A stretch of 64,000 nucleotides of DNA from Sinonovacula constricta (lineage: Eukaryota; Mollusca; Bivalvia; Cardiida; Solecurtidae): NCBI GenBank assembly GCA_007844125.1, contig CM017558.1:56514308-56578307 (forward strand). Direction: 5' to 3'. Each line of letters begins with the position of its first letter. Within the stretch, counting starts at the first letter, position 1. Made by a program: the position numbers and the translations under genes. Below the pieces are notes generated by a model, which was given only the letters and a program-made list of their open reading frames with translations, was not told the origin of the DNA and did not search any database. Positions 37,936 to 57,404 of the stretch are shown one piece after another.

Positions 37936-39099
37936 GTCATTGCCTGAGATAATTTGTAACACCAGTCCAAGATATTCCGGTTTTGCGTGGAAACTGGAGA
38001 TATGGACTAGACGAATTTCTAAATTATATTTCCGTTAAACTGTAAATATCTATATGACTGTAAAAAAAGTACATTTTAAAGCAAATTATGTAACTTAATA
38101 CAAAAGGTGATTTCCTTTGTACATTTGGTTAACTTAATTCAGAAAAGAGACATTAAAACAAACATAATTAAAACAACAAGAACAACATTTATGTTTCATT
38201 TGATATAACAGAAATAGTTGTGAACTGTATATGGAGACTTTTTAAAGCTAACTAAAACTTAAATGGTTAACATGATGACTTTTTAAACTTAACTTAAATG
38301 ATTTATTAATATTATAAGTCCATCAGAATAATAATATACATGTCTTGGTTAAACTTCAGTGTTAAAAACAGTTAAGTCTTATGTAATAAACAATTCATTT
38401 TTACTATATGTTCATTGAAATCTGATTTGAATTAAACATTTTCACATTTTTGTAAACATATAATAAAAATATGTACAATGAATATATTCGATGATTAAAT
38501 ATGGGTTTATAACAAATACTAAGCATGTAACTTTAAAAAAAAAAGGAAAATTATCAAAAACAAGTTTTAGCTTGTAAGTAAGGACTTGAATATTTATATT
38601 CAAGAGGACTAGTTTGTATTACTAATAATGTTAAATCTAAACTTAGTGATAAGCTTCATTGGTCTAAAACTGTTTTATGTAATGGTCAATTGGAGTCAGG
38701 TTTCTAATCAAGTGTATGAATAAATGTTTTACATTTGTAGAACTGTTTGTATTAAATATTAAACAATTAAATTAAAGAAAGACTAATCGACTTTTTAATA
38801 TTATATTCTGCTGTTTTTAATGTGTGAGTTTGTTTTTTAATTCTCGTGAAAATCAAGAATATACTCACGAGTATGGCTTATCTACAACAAAATTTCATAA
38901 TTTATATAAATTTCATATAGCCCAAATGAGATTATTTCCGCGTTCATTACAGATTATGGTTCTACACATCCAAACGAACATTTTGGTACACATAAACAAA
39001 AGGCAAAAATGTGCCTAGTAACGATACCTAGCTGGCGGACTGAAGTCGTTATCTGATTAAGGTCATGTAGTATATAGTATGTGTTGCAGAATATTACTG

Positions 39100-39450
39100 A
39101 AACAAGTCAAACTTCTCACAGTACGAGTTGTGAGTCATTTTTTGTGGTGAACTAAGACGTTAAATGGCCGGGTAGTTTTTTTCACGGTTCGGATTGAAGC
39201 TACATACATATTAGCTTACAATTAAATTTCCCTGTCGACATACTAAACTAGTTGAATGATCGCCATTTGTATTATTATTTTCCTGTTTTGACTTTTTAAG
39301 GAAATTATATTACAATTTTACTTTGAAACAGGAATATAATTATGTATTTTATTTAATATTATTTAACATTCAAATCGCTTGTTATGTTCATTTCATTTTT
39401 ATATTGCAATCACCTTTAGTATCAACCATTATACAGTAGTGCGCGTACGA
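39100..39450. other. Block similar to 52510-52920, upstream of the receptor phosphatase gene
   Basis: Shares several collinear stretches with 52510-52920, including GTCAACTTC-like, AATTTCCCTG, GAAACAGGAATATAA and a TAGTGCGC/TAGTGCAC end. It lies 3.9 kb upstream of the receptor phosphatase start codon. It may be a duplicated flank or a diverged dispersed repeat. Confidence 0.6.
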
Positions 39451-39879
39451 TGATTTGTTTAAGGTGGTATCCGACAGTTTGTAGCATTTGTTTATATGAC
39501 ACAACCAAACACCAACTAGAATTACCGGAAAGCATCCCGCAAATGATGTTTAGTAGTGCCTTTCACCTATATGAAAAAGAAGCAGTACGCCTCACTGGTC
39601 ATTGCAATATGTGAAATATGTATTTCCTTTCTAAGCCATGTCTCACAGTTAGCTATATTTAAGCAAAAAATAAATAAATAAATAAATAAAAACGAAAAAA
39701 AAACACACTTGACCACTTATTTCTTTTCTTTTTTTTAAATCATCCGGGGTATATGCTTTATGTATTTTAGCAGAGATCCCATCGTGTTTATTTATAGATT
39801 TGTTACGAATGGAAATTTAGAGCGTTTATCACGATTTATATTGTCTAACAATTGCAGTAGTCCCGAAACCGTCTTTTCA

Positions 39880-40020
39880 TAAACCAAAGTATGATTGCAT
39901 GTAGTCGTTGATTTCTCTGACTGCGTTGCCCCCCACCGCGTAGGCTCGAGACCCGTTCGAGGTAAAGTGCTTATGAGGGAAAGTCTTCTAGCTGACCTGT
40001 GGTACTCTAGTATTCGGAGA
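39880..40020 (+). mobile_element. tRNA-derived SINE fragment, second family
   Basis: Head remnant GCGTAGGCTCGAGACCC at ~39939-39955, then GAGGGAAAGTCTTCTAGCTGACCTGTGG, which resembles the central V-like domain described for bivalve SINEs. It runs directly into a copy of the ~400-bp repeat at 40055. Confidence 0.5.
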
Positions 40021-40054
40021 ACCGCTTAAATTTTTTAAAACAAATTGTTTCTCT

Positions 40055-40205
40055 TTTGCCGACTGACCATTCCAAGGCGGTAACTGTTGGTTTTGCTCTT
40101 TTTGTTTAATGACTCATAACAGAAATGTTCTTACTTCATTTGTATGTGAATACCTTTGGTACATGGTGAAATGCTCATAGGATTTTGTCATATTTTCTTA
40201 TTATT
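40055..40205 (-). repeat. ~400-bp dispersed repeat, fragment F
   Basis: Contains GCCGACTGACCATTCCAAGGCGG and the terminal block ATGCTCATAGGATTTTGTCATAT, adjoining a SINE fragment on its left. Confidence 0.65.
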
Positions 40206-41544
40206 GAACATTTATTACTTTACTAACAATACAATTTTTAAAGTGATATAGATGTATAATGACTTTGACAATTGCCCTTTGATGTCATTTTGTCCTAGAA
40301 ATGATTCCATTGAATACTATTTCAAAAGACACATAAAACAGAATCACCCAACGGGTCACTATAAACTTCTGACTGGATGTGTTGACCTTCTAATAAACAT
40401 GAACCACCAAAACGCTGAAAGCTTTCATTTTATCATTTTACTGAATTACAGTTGGTTTCAAACTAACAACTCAAGTTTGATTGATAGATTAAAGGTCTGT
40501 CTACAGATAGCTGCTATAAATATTGATTATTTGTACCGATTATAACATTATAATAAATATCTGTATTATTAGCTTGTTTGTGTATAAGAAGATTTCTAAG
40601 GCAGGTGGCAGGTTTGAATGCCAGTATATTAAAGCGTTAAATTGGTATGCTTCACATATGAGAATAATTATTAATATTGTTATTAGATAAGCATTAGTAA
40701 GAACAATTACTGAACAGTAATACCTGCATCTTCGAAGATTTTCAATTTTCGTATATAAGCATCGTTGATTTTAAGAAAGCACCATAAAGTATGAGCATTC
40801 TAGCTCTTCATGTATCACATGCGTAGTAAGTTTTGTATGGTGAGCAGGTGTAGTAAAGTTTGTTAATTAGTTTTACTTACGCCATCCTTGTGGTAATACA
40901 TATGTTTACATGGTGTTCAGAGTATGTTCTCCGTAAATAACTTTACTTTTAACAACATCACACTGTACATATTATTCAGCTTAATTCTGGAACAGAGGAT
41001 TCTTAACTTGTTTATATAGTGAACTTGTGACCATTAATATTTCATTTCAACGTCTGGTCACAGACATAGCACACAGGACTTCAAAACTGGTCACCGATCA
41101 TAAAGCTTTGTCGTTCTTTCTTTTTATGTTATATATGTTGTAATTGCATATTATGCACCTTCTCTTAAGGCCCACCATTTTATTCAGAGGATCTTTTGCG
41201 TCTGTGCAGATGTCATACCAATACCAATACTAAGTTAAAAAACCTTATGTAACATTTTCTTATTTCAATATTACTTTTTTAGTGTTTTAACTCAAATGTA
41301 AAGCTAACTTATGTTTAGGAAATAAAAGAACATATAAGCAAACAATTATGTATTTTAGCATAGTTTATACCTTTGATAGTAGAATCAGATAAATTTTAAA
41401 TAAAATATCTAATTTTAGTGAACTAAACATATTTATGTAGTCAACATTTAGTCATTGTACATTCAATGTGTATGATGTATAAGAAGCGTTGGCACTGGCA
41501 TTTTTACACAATCACCATTTTTTTATATTTTATTAACTTTGTCA

Positions 41545-41875
41545 TTCAACAATTTTGTGTAGTTCTTCTAATGCAAATAATACTCTTTTAAATACTAGGT
41601 GGACATTATTTTTCAATGACGTCACTGCTTTCTTCACATCTTATCAAAGAAAACGTCTTCATCACCGACTGACCGCTCCAATGCGATAACTGTCGGTTTT
41701 TTTTTTTGTTGTTTTTTGTGTTTTTAATTTTTTTTTTCATTTTTTGTTTAATGACTTATCACAGAAATGTTGTTACTTCTACATTGACTTGCATATGAAT
41801 ACCTTCGTTTTGTGCCTTTTCAAATTGTGGCATATGTTGCAATGCTCATAGGATTTTGTTATATATTCTTATACT
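41545..41875 (-). repeat. ~400-bp dispersed repeat, copy G (divergent)
   Basis: Both ends and the middle block are recognisable (TTTTGTGTAG, TGGACATTATTTTTCAATGAC, ATGCTCATAGGATTTTG). A T-rich expansion interrupts the middle and the CCGGTTTAAGCACC part is lost. Confidence 0.65.
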
Positions 41876-44012
41876 TACCACTATACTATTTTAGCAGCTT
41901 TATAAAACAATGTAATCAGTTAGTCAGGTGTTTTTCAATCCTAACTTGTTATCTGACAGACATTGGATTAGCACCTCTATTAATCAATGTACCGTATTCC
42001 TTTTGTTTTTGTGTGTTTTTTTCGTTAAGAAAAACTGTTTAATGTTCCAGTAGCTTTCAATTACTTGGTAGCATCGTTTTAATCCTTTTTGTTACTCCAT
42101 TTATTTTATAGTTTTGATGTAGGATCAAGCAAATGTATCTGAACTAACTGAGATCTAAGTGACCTGTCGTTCGTGAAATGCTGCTCCCTTTTATTGTGGT
42201 TACATAATTTCGGAATTTTTAGGAAAACGGGATTGTAATACTGTATGCAGTTATTTCAGATTAATTAAAAGTGAATATTTTTTTTATTTAAAGGCTTTAT
42301 AAATGCCTATACATAACCGCTTTTAGCAAGATATTTTGTCTCAACGTAAGGAGACAGTCAAAGGGTGATTGAACAGTAGTCTTAATTAAGTCTATAAGAA
42401 TACTTGTTGATTAACCCGTCGACTATTATTAAACTTTACCTTCTATACGTTGTCAATTCTATTATATGGATTTGTTATTAGAATATTAAATTTGTTAAAA
42501 TATCTCATTGGAGTTATATGTCTGCCTCACCGATCCGCGTGGATTGTGACTATATATATTCTGGTTTGTCAACCACAAAATTTCTTTTATGTATCGTCAA
42601 CATTAGTCGATATATAACTCATAACAATTAGGTTTGTGGTCAACGCTTCCATAAATCAATCATTATATTTTATAAACATCATCATATCAAGAAAGCATCA
42701 AGTTCAATTAATTGTACACATGTTGTATAATATTAATAAAGGTTACATGAATAACACAAGAATAAACAACAACAAAAACATACAAAATAGAAATTGGACT
42801 GATCTGAATGTTCTGACATTTGAGATTTTATATACATGTTCATTGCTTCGCTTATCACTCATATGCGTACTACCTGAAACAAAACAAACAAAAATCAAGG
42901 TTTATCGGTGGTGTAATCTTATGGAATTATAATATCGGTGTTTAACTTATAAGACTAAAGATGTGCCTGAAAATCCTGTAAGGCTATCAAGGATTTCTTT
43001 TCACGATATTGGTATAGGAAGAGTGATTCCCACTTTTACACAAGGGGTGCTGCACATATCTTTTCTACGTTCTATGCCCCAACCCCCATATTATAAAGCA
43101 AATGACTGGGTATTGCTGAATCTGCCGTTTTGTCTGAAAATCTTAGAAATTATTTTTTTCGGACAATCACAGTTCTGATAACAATTAATTACTCCCTTTA
43201 CCCTTTTACAAACTGGGTATTATTGTTTTAAATGATCATTTTTTATCATATGAAGTAATTGCTAATGACTACACGTGTCGCATAGAATGTTTGAAAAAAT
43301 GAATGTTTGTTGTTTGAAAATGAATTGCTTACATAACATTGTTTGCTGTTGAGAAACACATCTGGAAGTGCAAAATTAAAGCTTTTTAATTCGGATTAAG
43401 GACACCTATCGGTAATCTTGCCGAATTACTACTGCAATGCAACAATTGTTGTTTATTTTATATTTATTTGTATAATATCTCATGTTAGAGCTTTTATAAC
43501 TTTTGTCAATTTATCTTACATATCTGTGCATTTGTCTATTGTTTTTCCAAATTTTAACCCATGCTACCTTTCTCAGCTCAAGGCACAATTACACATCTTT
43601 AATCAGTCATCAAATATATCTATATCAAATATGCAATCACAAACGTGCCAATTTTGAAATTAAGCTTACCCTCACTGTTTTAAAACAAACTTCATCATTT
43701 ATTAAAATCTATTTTAATTAGTTATGGCGTTGTTTATCTGGTTATGAAAGACAATTTTTCCTTATACATTAAGTTCAATAATCTATGGTATCTAGTCGTT
43801 TGGAAAATGTGCAGCGTCAATTAAAACTGGAAATATAAGCAATAAATAGGATCTGATATCAAAGGTAACAATTTTTTAAAGAAAGTGAAATTCACCTTTT
43901 TAAATATACCCTTGGAAAATTCAATTAAACTAATATGTAGTCAAAAAAGAAAATGTATCAATTAGTTTTACGAAAGAAAAAACCAACAACGAAATATACT
44001 ATTTTAAAATGG

Positions 44013-50761
<6,749 letters not shown>

Positions 50762-51189
50762 CTTTCCAAGCTACCTTATAATCGTCTGCGTGATCTGTTC
50801 GAATAGGACACAGTATTTTATTTTTACATTTGTCCGAAAATACCGTTACATGCCATATTACTAGTAAAGCGCATGTAAATCCAATATCTGGCTAGTTTCT
50901 TAAAATAAGGCTTAACTTTTACGCGATTCCGCCAGAACTGGTTGTTCACATATCGTTACGCAGACAACTTTTCCTATGACTTTAAAAATGTGAAAATTTA
51001 AAGATTTAGGTTTAGCTGTTTCTTTTCTGTTTCAACTGTATGACAATTACAACAATTATATAAGTATATTCTGGGTATTTTTCCTTAATAAGCACAGGTG
51101 GTATTTCATACAAACTAGTAGACCTATACCATTAAGTGATGCCATTAATGTTTCTTTGACTCACCAGTTATGTTACAGATATATAATAT

Positions 51190-51625
51190 ATTATGAAATG
51201 CAGATTAATGAATGAACAAAGACGCACAAGAATATCACTCGGAGACCAGAGGCAATGTGGAAGAGGGAATAAAATGATATTAGAACGAATGCTACGTTGA
51301 CTAAACATTGTCAAGATGTGTTGGAAATCCCTCGTCAGGCCTCAGAGCCTTTTGCGGCTCTGTATCAGATTATGACAGAGGTCATACGTATCTTCTCAGC
51401 ATCTCAGTCTAAAGTTATTGCACACGTTCGGAAAAAAATGGTGCAATCGGAATTCAAAATTAAGATCACAGGGATGTAATCTTGGGGAGTAAATATCTGG
51501 AAGGTAATTTCAGAACAATGTATGAATACCTTTAATTGTTTACAGGGTTAAAACCTAGACCTCCTCCCAAACAGCGCTTTCAGCGCTCTGTGTGTAATCA
51601 CTGCGTTATAAGCGCATACAGTTTT
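51190..51625 (+). repeat. Dispersed repeat pair, copy 1, with AGCGCTTT(n)AGCGCT palindrome
   Basis: Opens CAGATTAATGAATGAACAAAGACGCACAAGAATATCACTC-like sequence and ends with the palindromic AAACAGCGCTTTCAGCGCTC near 51572-51591. Matches 58385-58890. A 60-codon ORF (51297-51479) lies inside but shows no family features. Confidence 0.55.
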
Positions 51626-52509
51626 ACTTTACTCCTTTGCTTCCTTTACTTTTACTTTCTTCTTTGATTAAAGAAAAGTAGCTGTACATTAGTTTTACGG
51701 TACAGCAAGATAAAACAAAGATAGCTTTATTAAGTGACACTCATAATCAACATTGTGTAGAATGAAAACAATAAGGTAGTTTAGAACCACGTAGAGAGAG
51801 AAACTTTAGTTCCTTTTGCACAGTAGTCCAGACACACTTTTGCAAGGAATATAACTTTACCTCCCGAAGACATTCATGTGGGAACTTGTTTCGTCATGTA
51901 TAGCATGTCCACGGGCACAGATAAATAAAGTGCACAGAGTGATGTACACAGTTTTATCTGAGGTTTGATTTTTAGCAGCGCAATCCAATGGTCACCGATC
52001 CATACACAAGCCGCAGTAACCGTTGCTTCACCACGCAACTTTAGACGATCCTTAAACCGCGTCGCTAAAGAGTTAACCCATCAGCCAGGCTTGTTGAAAG
52101 TGCTTATACATTTATGCCTACCACTGTGGCCGTTACACATATAATATTATGAGCTTCAAAACTTCCAAAATATGGTCAGTAGACGAAGAAGTAGATCCTA
52201 TTTTAATATTTAATGTTCACGCATATTAATACTCACTCTGAAAAAAATTTCTAAATGGTCATCCAGAAATAGTTCGCTTTAAAATCGGACCTACGTCTTT
52301 TGTGGTCCTTTTCTATTTAATTGCTAAGCTAATTATCAAGTTGTTATAACCATACCAAGTCAACACTTAGGGTCAGCAGTAGTTATAAAATGACACGAGC
52401 GGTACCATTTCGACTGCGATTAAAAACTTCAATACCTCAAACAATTGAATTCTGTATCCAACAATCGTCGTGTAGTAAATGATATGTCCACCGTAGAACA
52501 TCCATTAAA

Positions 52510-52920
52510 ATATGTCAACTTCGCAGAGTACACGTTGTTAATCATACATTCAAATGAACTAGGAAATCCCGATGTATTATATCCTGGGTCAGGGTGAGGC
52601 TGGCTACCAGATATATTTGCTAAATTATGTAAGATAAAATGTACGGTCTGCGTTTTAAATTACACACGAATTTCCCTGCTGAAATACTACCTAAAGTTAC
52701 ATCATCCCCAATTACATGATGCTGGGTTATTTTCGTCCTGTATTGGTTGTTTAATGTGATTTTATTGCCGTTTGATGTTTAAACAGGAATATAACCATGC
52801 ATTTTCTTTGGTATTTGCTAACATTTATAATCGCGTGTCGTCTTCAATGTTGATTTCATTTTGTTATCAATTGCAATTATCTTCCATAATAGCCATTCTA
52901 CGTTAGTGCACATTCAACTG
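52510..52920. other. Block similar to 39100-39450, upstream of the short receptor gene
   Basis: Partner of 39100-39450 in the same orientation. It lies 1.7 kb upstream of the start codon at 50761. Visible similarity is moderate but collinear over ~350 bp. Confidence 0.6.
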
Positions 52921-53009
52921 TTAAGTAATGGCGTTATGTCTACAGGTATTTAATTTTACTAGTGAATCGGGAATAGTATTAGTTGATTGGTTGAAATGCG
53001 GTTAAAATG

Positions 53010-53110
53010 AGAGCTTCATCAGCACAGTCAGTATCCCGTGCCTGTGGAGTCCAGACTGCGAAAGTCGTTAAAAATGTAGTATTAGAGGCACGCTTTTGAA
53101 CGAAGATAAG
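53010..53110 (+). mobile_element. SINE fragment of the same family
   Basis: About 100 bp with the head/body junction (GACTGCGAAAGTCGTTAAAAATGTAGT) seen in the copies at 5254-5550 and 46068-46348. The rest of the body is missing. Confidence 0.5.
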
Positions 53111-54269
53111 TATTTATATCAGACGTTTTTAACGATACAATGCAGAGAATATTAATTTCACGCGTTTCGTAGTATAACGTGAAATGTTTGTCTGAAACCT
53201 TGCGGATATTTACTGCTGGATTCACATATAGCGCTTGAGCTTATCGTGCGTACATGGTGTAGTCGAATGTGTATTGCTGGTCATTCTACCAGACGACTTC
53301 GCACTGGCAAGGCCGTTTTTATATATATATTTATATATATATATATAAAGATGTATTAACATATGAAACAATGATCATGTGTACAGATGATATACAAAAT
53401 AGCATTACAGTGTCATTACAGATGGCTCAGAGCGAGGCCACACACTCCGCGATAGACAAGTGACAAGTGTGGCACAGGTTTCCAGAGTAAAATTCTCTGG
53501 TTTTTCCTGGTCGAGTCTTATCGCAGTTGAGCATTATCTGTTGGGGAAGAAAATGTATTTACAATTGCATAAATGTGTACCATTTGTTTTGCTGCCAAAA
53601 TTGACATCTTCGACTCGTGTTTGCAAATAAATACGTCACGTCTGGTCACACAGAAATCTTGTGTTTGTTATTTATATTTTGTTTGATATGATAATAGCAT
53701 AGTATAGACCCTAAAAACTTCTCCTTGTGTACATAAGACTAAAGGATAAAGAATAAAGGAAAGACGTTGTATTGTGCGATGTTAAAAGAGTGTCACCTAA
53801 TAAACGTATGATATCTTGATTGACACAATTGATCGCTTGATGTGTATCTTTTTTTAACCTAAATGATTTCAGACTATAAGTTGGTATAAGATGTTTCAAT
53901 TACTAAAACGTCCCTCATCGCCTGAGTAATTCACCTTTCAATTATCACGTGTTTTGGTTATACAGTTCTTCAGCAAAATATAAGAACGTAGAAATGTTAT
54001 GTATATGTAAAAGTTTAAAAAGACAAGTAAGAAGAAAACAAAGGTCATGGTAAAGTAAAAAGAAGGAACATAACACGAAAATGACATTGTGAACAACACA
54101 TCTGTCTGTCGAATCAAATCAACTCTACTGCAGAGGGGGATAAGTGTAAATTAAGAGATACCTAAATTGAAGGATTTTACTCGTGCCGGATACACCAACT
54201 CCAATTTTTTTAATTTTTTTTTAAATTTAAACCGTACTTATTTGAATTGAAAAAACAATGTAATTCGTG

Positions 54270-55049
54270 AAAAAAGATGGACAGAAAAACAGACGGACGT
54301 CAAACGGACGGACAGACGGAAAAGCGGGCTAGCAAGCATTCGGTTGGTCAGGCAGACAGGCAGGCAGGCATGCAGGCAGGCAGGTGGGCGGTTGAGTGGG
54401 CAGGCAGGCAAGTGCGCGGACTGGTGGGCAGGCAGACAGGCTTGCTGGCAGGCAGGCAGACAGAGGTGGGGGGGGCGGCGTGCATGCATGTTTGCGGGCA
54501 ACAACCAGACAGGCAGGAAGGTAGGCTGAGTGGAAGACAGGAAAGCAGAAGGACAGACAGGAAATAACAAATAACACGAAATAAAATATAAAAAGTAAAT
54601 GTATAGAAAATCTGTTAACAAAACATTAAGTAAAAATATCATGGTTATTTTTCTTTATACAGATTCATAATTCTGACACCTTTTTATCATGTGATTTACC
54701 ATATAAATTATTCATAGTTAGATTCACAATAGCTCATAGACGTTATTAATTGCGATTGTGGAAGACGGTAGACTTTATTTATGTAATGAAATCTCTTCAA
54801 TGCTAAACATACTCGTACATATTAGAATTAAAACGAGAGAGGGGGGAAGGCAGACAGACAGACAGACACACACACACACACACACACACACAGTCAGAGA
54901 GAAAGACAGACAGAGAGAGACATAGAGAGAAACAGAGACAGGGAGACAAAGAGACAGAGAGAGAAAAAGAAAGTGAAAGACAGGCAGACGCCAAGAGAGA
55001 GAAAGGGGAGAGAGAGAGAGAGAGGGAGAGAGAGAGAGAGAGGGAGAGA

Positions 55050-55084
<35 letters not shown>

Positions 55085-55085
55085 T
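54270..55085 (+). repeat. Compound simple-sequence tract (CAGG/CAGA)n, (AC)n, (GA)n
   Basis: 54280-54560 is rich in CAGG and GACA tetramers; 54838-54895 has (CAGA)n then (AC)n; 54895-55085 is a purine tract of GAGA repeats. All long ORFs in this stretch, on both strands, come from the repeats. Two short AT-rich spacers interrupt it. Confidence 0.88.
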
Positions 55086-56491
55086 CCTGTTATCTTTGTT
55101 TCTTGCTTTTTGTTTGGATTCATATACAAACTATGCCTTTTACAATGATAAAGCGCACATTCATTTATTGTCCCATAACCTTGATCGAAAATCCATTGCA
55201 ACTAAATTGACGCTTAACTACGGTCATTCCATACAAGGACAGTGACGTCACTAAATTTTGTCACCACTATACCATGACACTTCACAGCACCTCGAGCTTG
55301 TGGATTTTTTTCCGTATTGTAGAGTGGCTCTATCTATAAATGAAAATATAAAAATATATAAAATATATAAAATTATATTTTATTTTTACAACTAGCAGTT
55401 TATATAAATAGCGTGTAAAGTGTACAATGCACACGCAAGCATCACCATCTTTGTGAAGAACGTTTTATGTCAGCCATGTTTTAAAGTACTCGGCGACCAT
55501 AATCCTTTGAGCAGTTTCACCCTTACTGATCGTTCAGTTGACGCGTTGTAACTGTATTTTGATACATATCTACTCACAAGCTACAATTAAATGGAGATAT
55601 CTAACTGCAAACTGCACATGTACACGACGACCGGGCATAAAATGTAAAGTATTTTTTCTACTGATACTACAATAAGTCTATATTCATATTCCGTATACCG
55701 GCCGCACAGTTGGTAGTAGTGGCTTCCCTCCTAACGCTCAGGGCTAAGGCCGTAAGAGGACAGCATTACGCCTGACTCTTCGGTGTTAGTATAATGGACC
55801 GGCCGGGTGCAGTCCCTGGGCACCCCATAAGTGCCCCTTTTCTATAATGATAGAAATATCGCTGCACAGTATCGGCAAAAATGCCGGCAAATCCCAATCC
55901 CAATCCCATATTCCGTATCGACAATAACGATAGCAAATGCTCAAGATGAAGAAGCAGCAGTAGCAACAAGATTTGAAATAGCAAGAGATGCAGCAATTCC
56001 AGTGACAGTTATATCAGCAGTTTCTCAGTAGATATAATAGTGTAGAGCAATGGTATTGCTGGAGGTTGTAGAGGAGTGGCAGTTGCAGTGGTAGAAGCAC
56101 TATCACAATCGCAAATAACAAATAAGCACTTTTGTTTTCGAATGGTAATGTGCACATTGTCACTTTTATATAGTCATCCAACTTTTGTGCACCATTTTCT
56201 CAGTAAACTGATCATATTTTAGTTACTTGTTAGTGGTGATACTGTTAATCCATGTAACACAGCAAATGTGGACAACTGGGGGTCTGTGGTGCATAAATTC
56301 TTGCTTATTGAAGTTGATAAAGCGGCATTTCAAAGTCATTAAATAGCTCAACCGAATTAATACCGATCAACTGGTTACGTATTTCCTGCAACGACACTCT
56401 AATACACTGATCTCGCCTGACTTGTGGCCAGTTACAGCCATGATTTGGGCAAGTCCAAACATAGATCCAAACAGATTCATCAGCTTGGTTT

Positions 56492-56602
56492 GACTAAATC
56501 TATGTAAGTTATTTTGTCACAAGCACAAAACTTATTCCTACCTCAGAATTTTCGTCTGCACAGCTGTAGACTTCATCAGTGAGTGACATCACGTGGTTGG
56601 TC
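56492..56602 (-). repeat. Left inverted arm of the Penelope-like element
   Basis: Reverse complement of 57378-57488 with only a few mismatches over 111 bp. Similarity resumes for six more bases (56603-56608 with 57361-57366) after an 11-bp gap. It carries on the minus strand the same CTGATGA...GAAA core (56550-56579) as the right arm. Confidence 0.88.
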
Positions 56603-56609
56603 GTGATGA

Positions 56610-57404
56610 TCACGTGATGACGGCCATCTGGAGCTGAGCGTGTACAGAAAACCCACCCATACAGACCAGTACCTCAACTTCCATTCGCACCACCCCCTCA
56701 ACCAAAAACTGGGTGTGGTCAGGACCTTGTTACATCGATGCAATACGATAGTAAACACGGAGGCAGCGAAGGAAGAAGAGAGAGACCGCGTCATATCAGC
56801 TCTTAAGAACTGTGGCTACCCGAGTTGGGCGTTCAACCGTGAACAGCAACGAGAACAACGAGCGACATCTAGGAGTCAAAACACCAAAATGGACAGAAAA
56901 GGACTTGTTGTAATACCCTATGCACAAGGTGTTAGTGAAAAATTAAGCCGTATTTACAACAAACATGGTATCCAATTGGCCTCAAAACCCGGCTGCACTC
57001 TGAGGAACATTCTAGTGGCACCAAAAGACAAAACACCCAGAGAACTGCAGTGTGGTGTGGTGTATCAGATTGGTTGCCATGATTGTAAAGATACTTACAT
57101 AGGAGAATCTGGTCGACAGCTCAAGATAAGACTTGAAGAACATCGCAAGTCCGTAAAAGAAAAATCTCTGAAGTCAGCTGTGGCAGAACACTCTATGAGT
57201 AAAGACCATAACGTCAACATAGACGACTATAAGATTATCACAGTTGAAAGCAACGATTGGCGCCGCAAGTGGAGAGAAGCCATCCACATAAGGACACACT
57301 CACCGGCAATGGACAGGGACGGGGGCCTGCAGCTTTCGCACACCTACGACCGGATCTTGACATCACGATTCCCGCGTGACCAACCACGTGATGTCACTCA
57401 CTGA
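56610..57404 (+). CDS. Penelope-like RT C-terminus fused to GIY-YIG endonuclease (5' truncated)
   Basis: Open for ~265 codons. The start is truncated: an in-frame TGA lies in the left inverted arm just upstream, and coding similarity begins near 56613 (DDGHLELSVYRKPTHTDQYL). Landmarks: KPTHTDQYLNF and RTLLHRC of the Penelope RT thumb/linker, then the endonuclease with VVYQIGCHDC, YIGES, GRQLKIRLEEH and AEHSMSKDH. GIY-YIG endonuclease cuts target DNA to prime reverse transcription. The RT catalytic core is absent, so this copy cannot be autonomous. The stop at 57402-57404 lies inside the right arm. Confidence 0.85.
   Translation, partial: SRDDGHLELSVYRKPTHTDQYLNFHSHHPLNQKLGVVRTLLHRCNTIVNTEAAKEEERDRVISALKNCGYPSWAFNREQQREQRATSRSQNTKMDRKGLVVIPYAQGVSEKLSRIYNKHGIQLASKPGCTLRNILVAPKDKTPRELQCGVVYQIGCHDCKDTYIGESGRQLKIRLEEHRKSVKEKSLKSAVAEHSMSKDHNVNIDDYKIITVESNDWRRKWREAIHIRTHSPAMDRDGGLQLSHTYDRILTSRFPRDQPRDVTH

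Larger units (their letters stand above)
35208..44012. other. Intergenic region between the two receptor genes
   Basis: Contains the duplicated upstream block, the hairpin, a 59-bp tandem duplication, two copies of the ~400-bp repeat and a SINE fragment. The promoter of the receptor phosphatase should lie just above 35207, but no convincing TATA or initiator could be picked out. No phosphatase-like exon was found on the minus strand. Confidence 0.6.
50762..56491. other. Region upstream of the short receptor gene: repeats only
   Basis: Holds repeat 51190-51625, the similarity block 52510-52920, a SINE fragment, a short TA tract (53320-53346) and the compound simple-sequence tract 54270-55085. 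A moderately GC-rich stretch at 55690-55860 shows no recognised gene. Otherwise no coding signal. Confidence 0.55.

Noticed and set aside
40252..40545. 97-codon plus-strand ORF between the receptor genes
   Set aside because: No recognisable domain and base composition like the surrounding noncoding DNA. Not excluded, but not supportable.
42870..42873. Alternative last exon of the short receptor with an immediate stop
   Set aside because: Its acceptor has a good T-rich tract, but the exon at 44100-44013 is nearer and gives 28 in-frame codons to a stop. I kept the latter and noted the alternative.
54238..55201. Several 60-134-codon ORFs on both strands
   Set aside because: All derive from CAGG, AC and GA simple repeats, with no non-repetitive conserved content.
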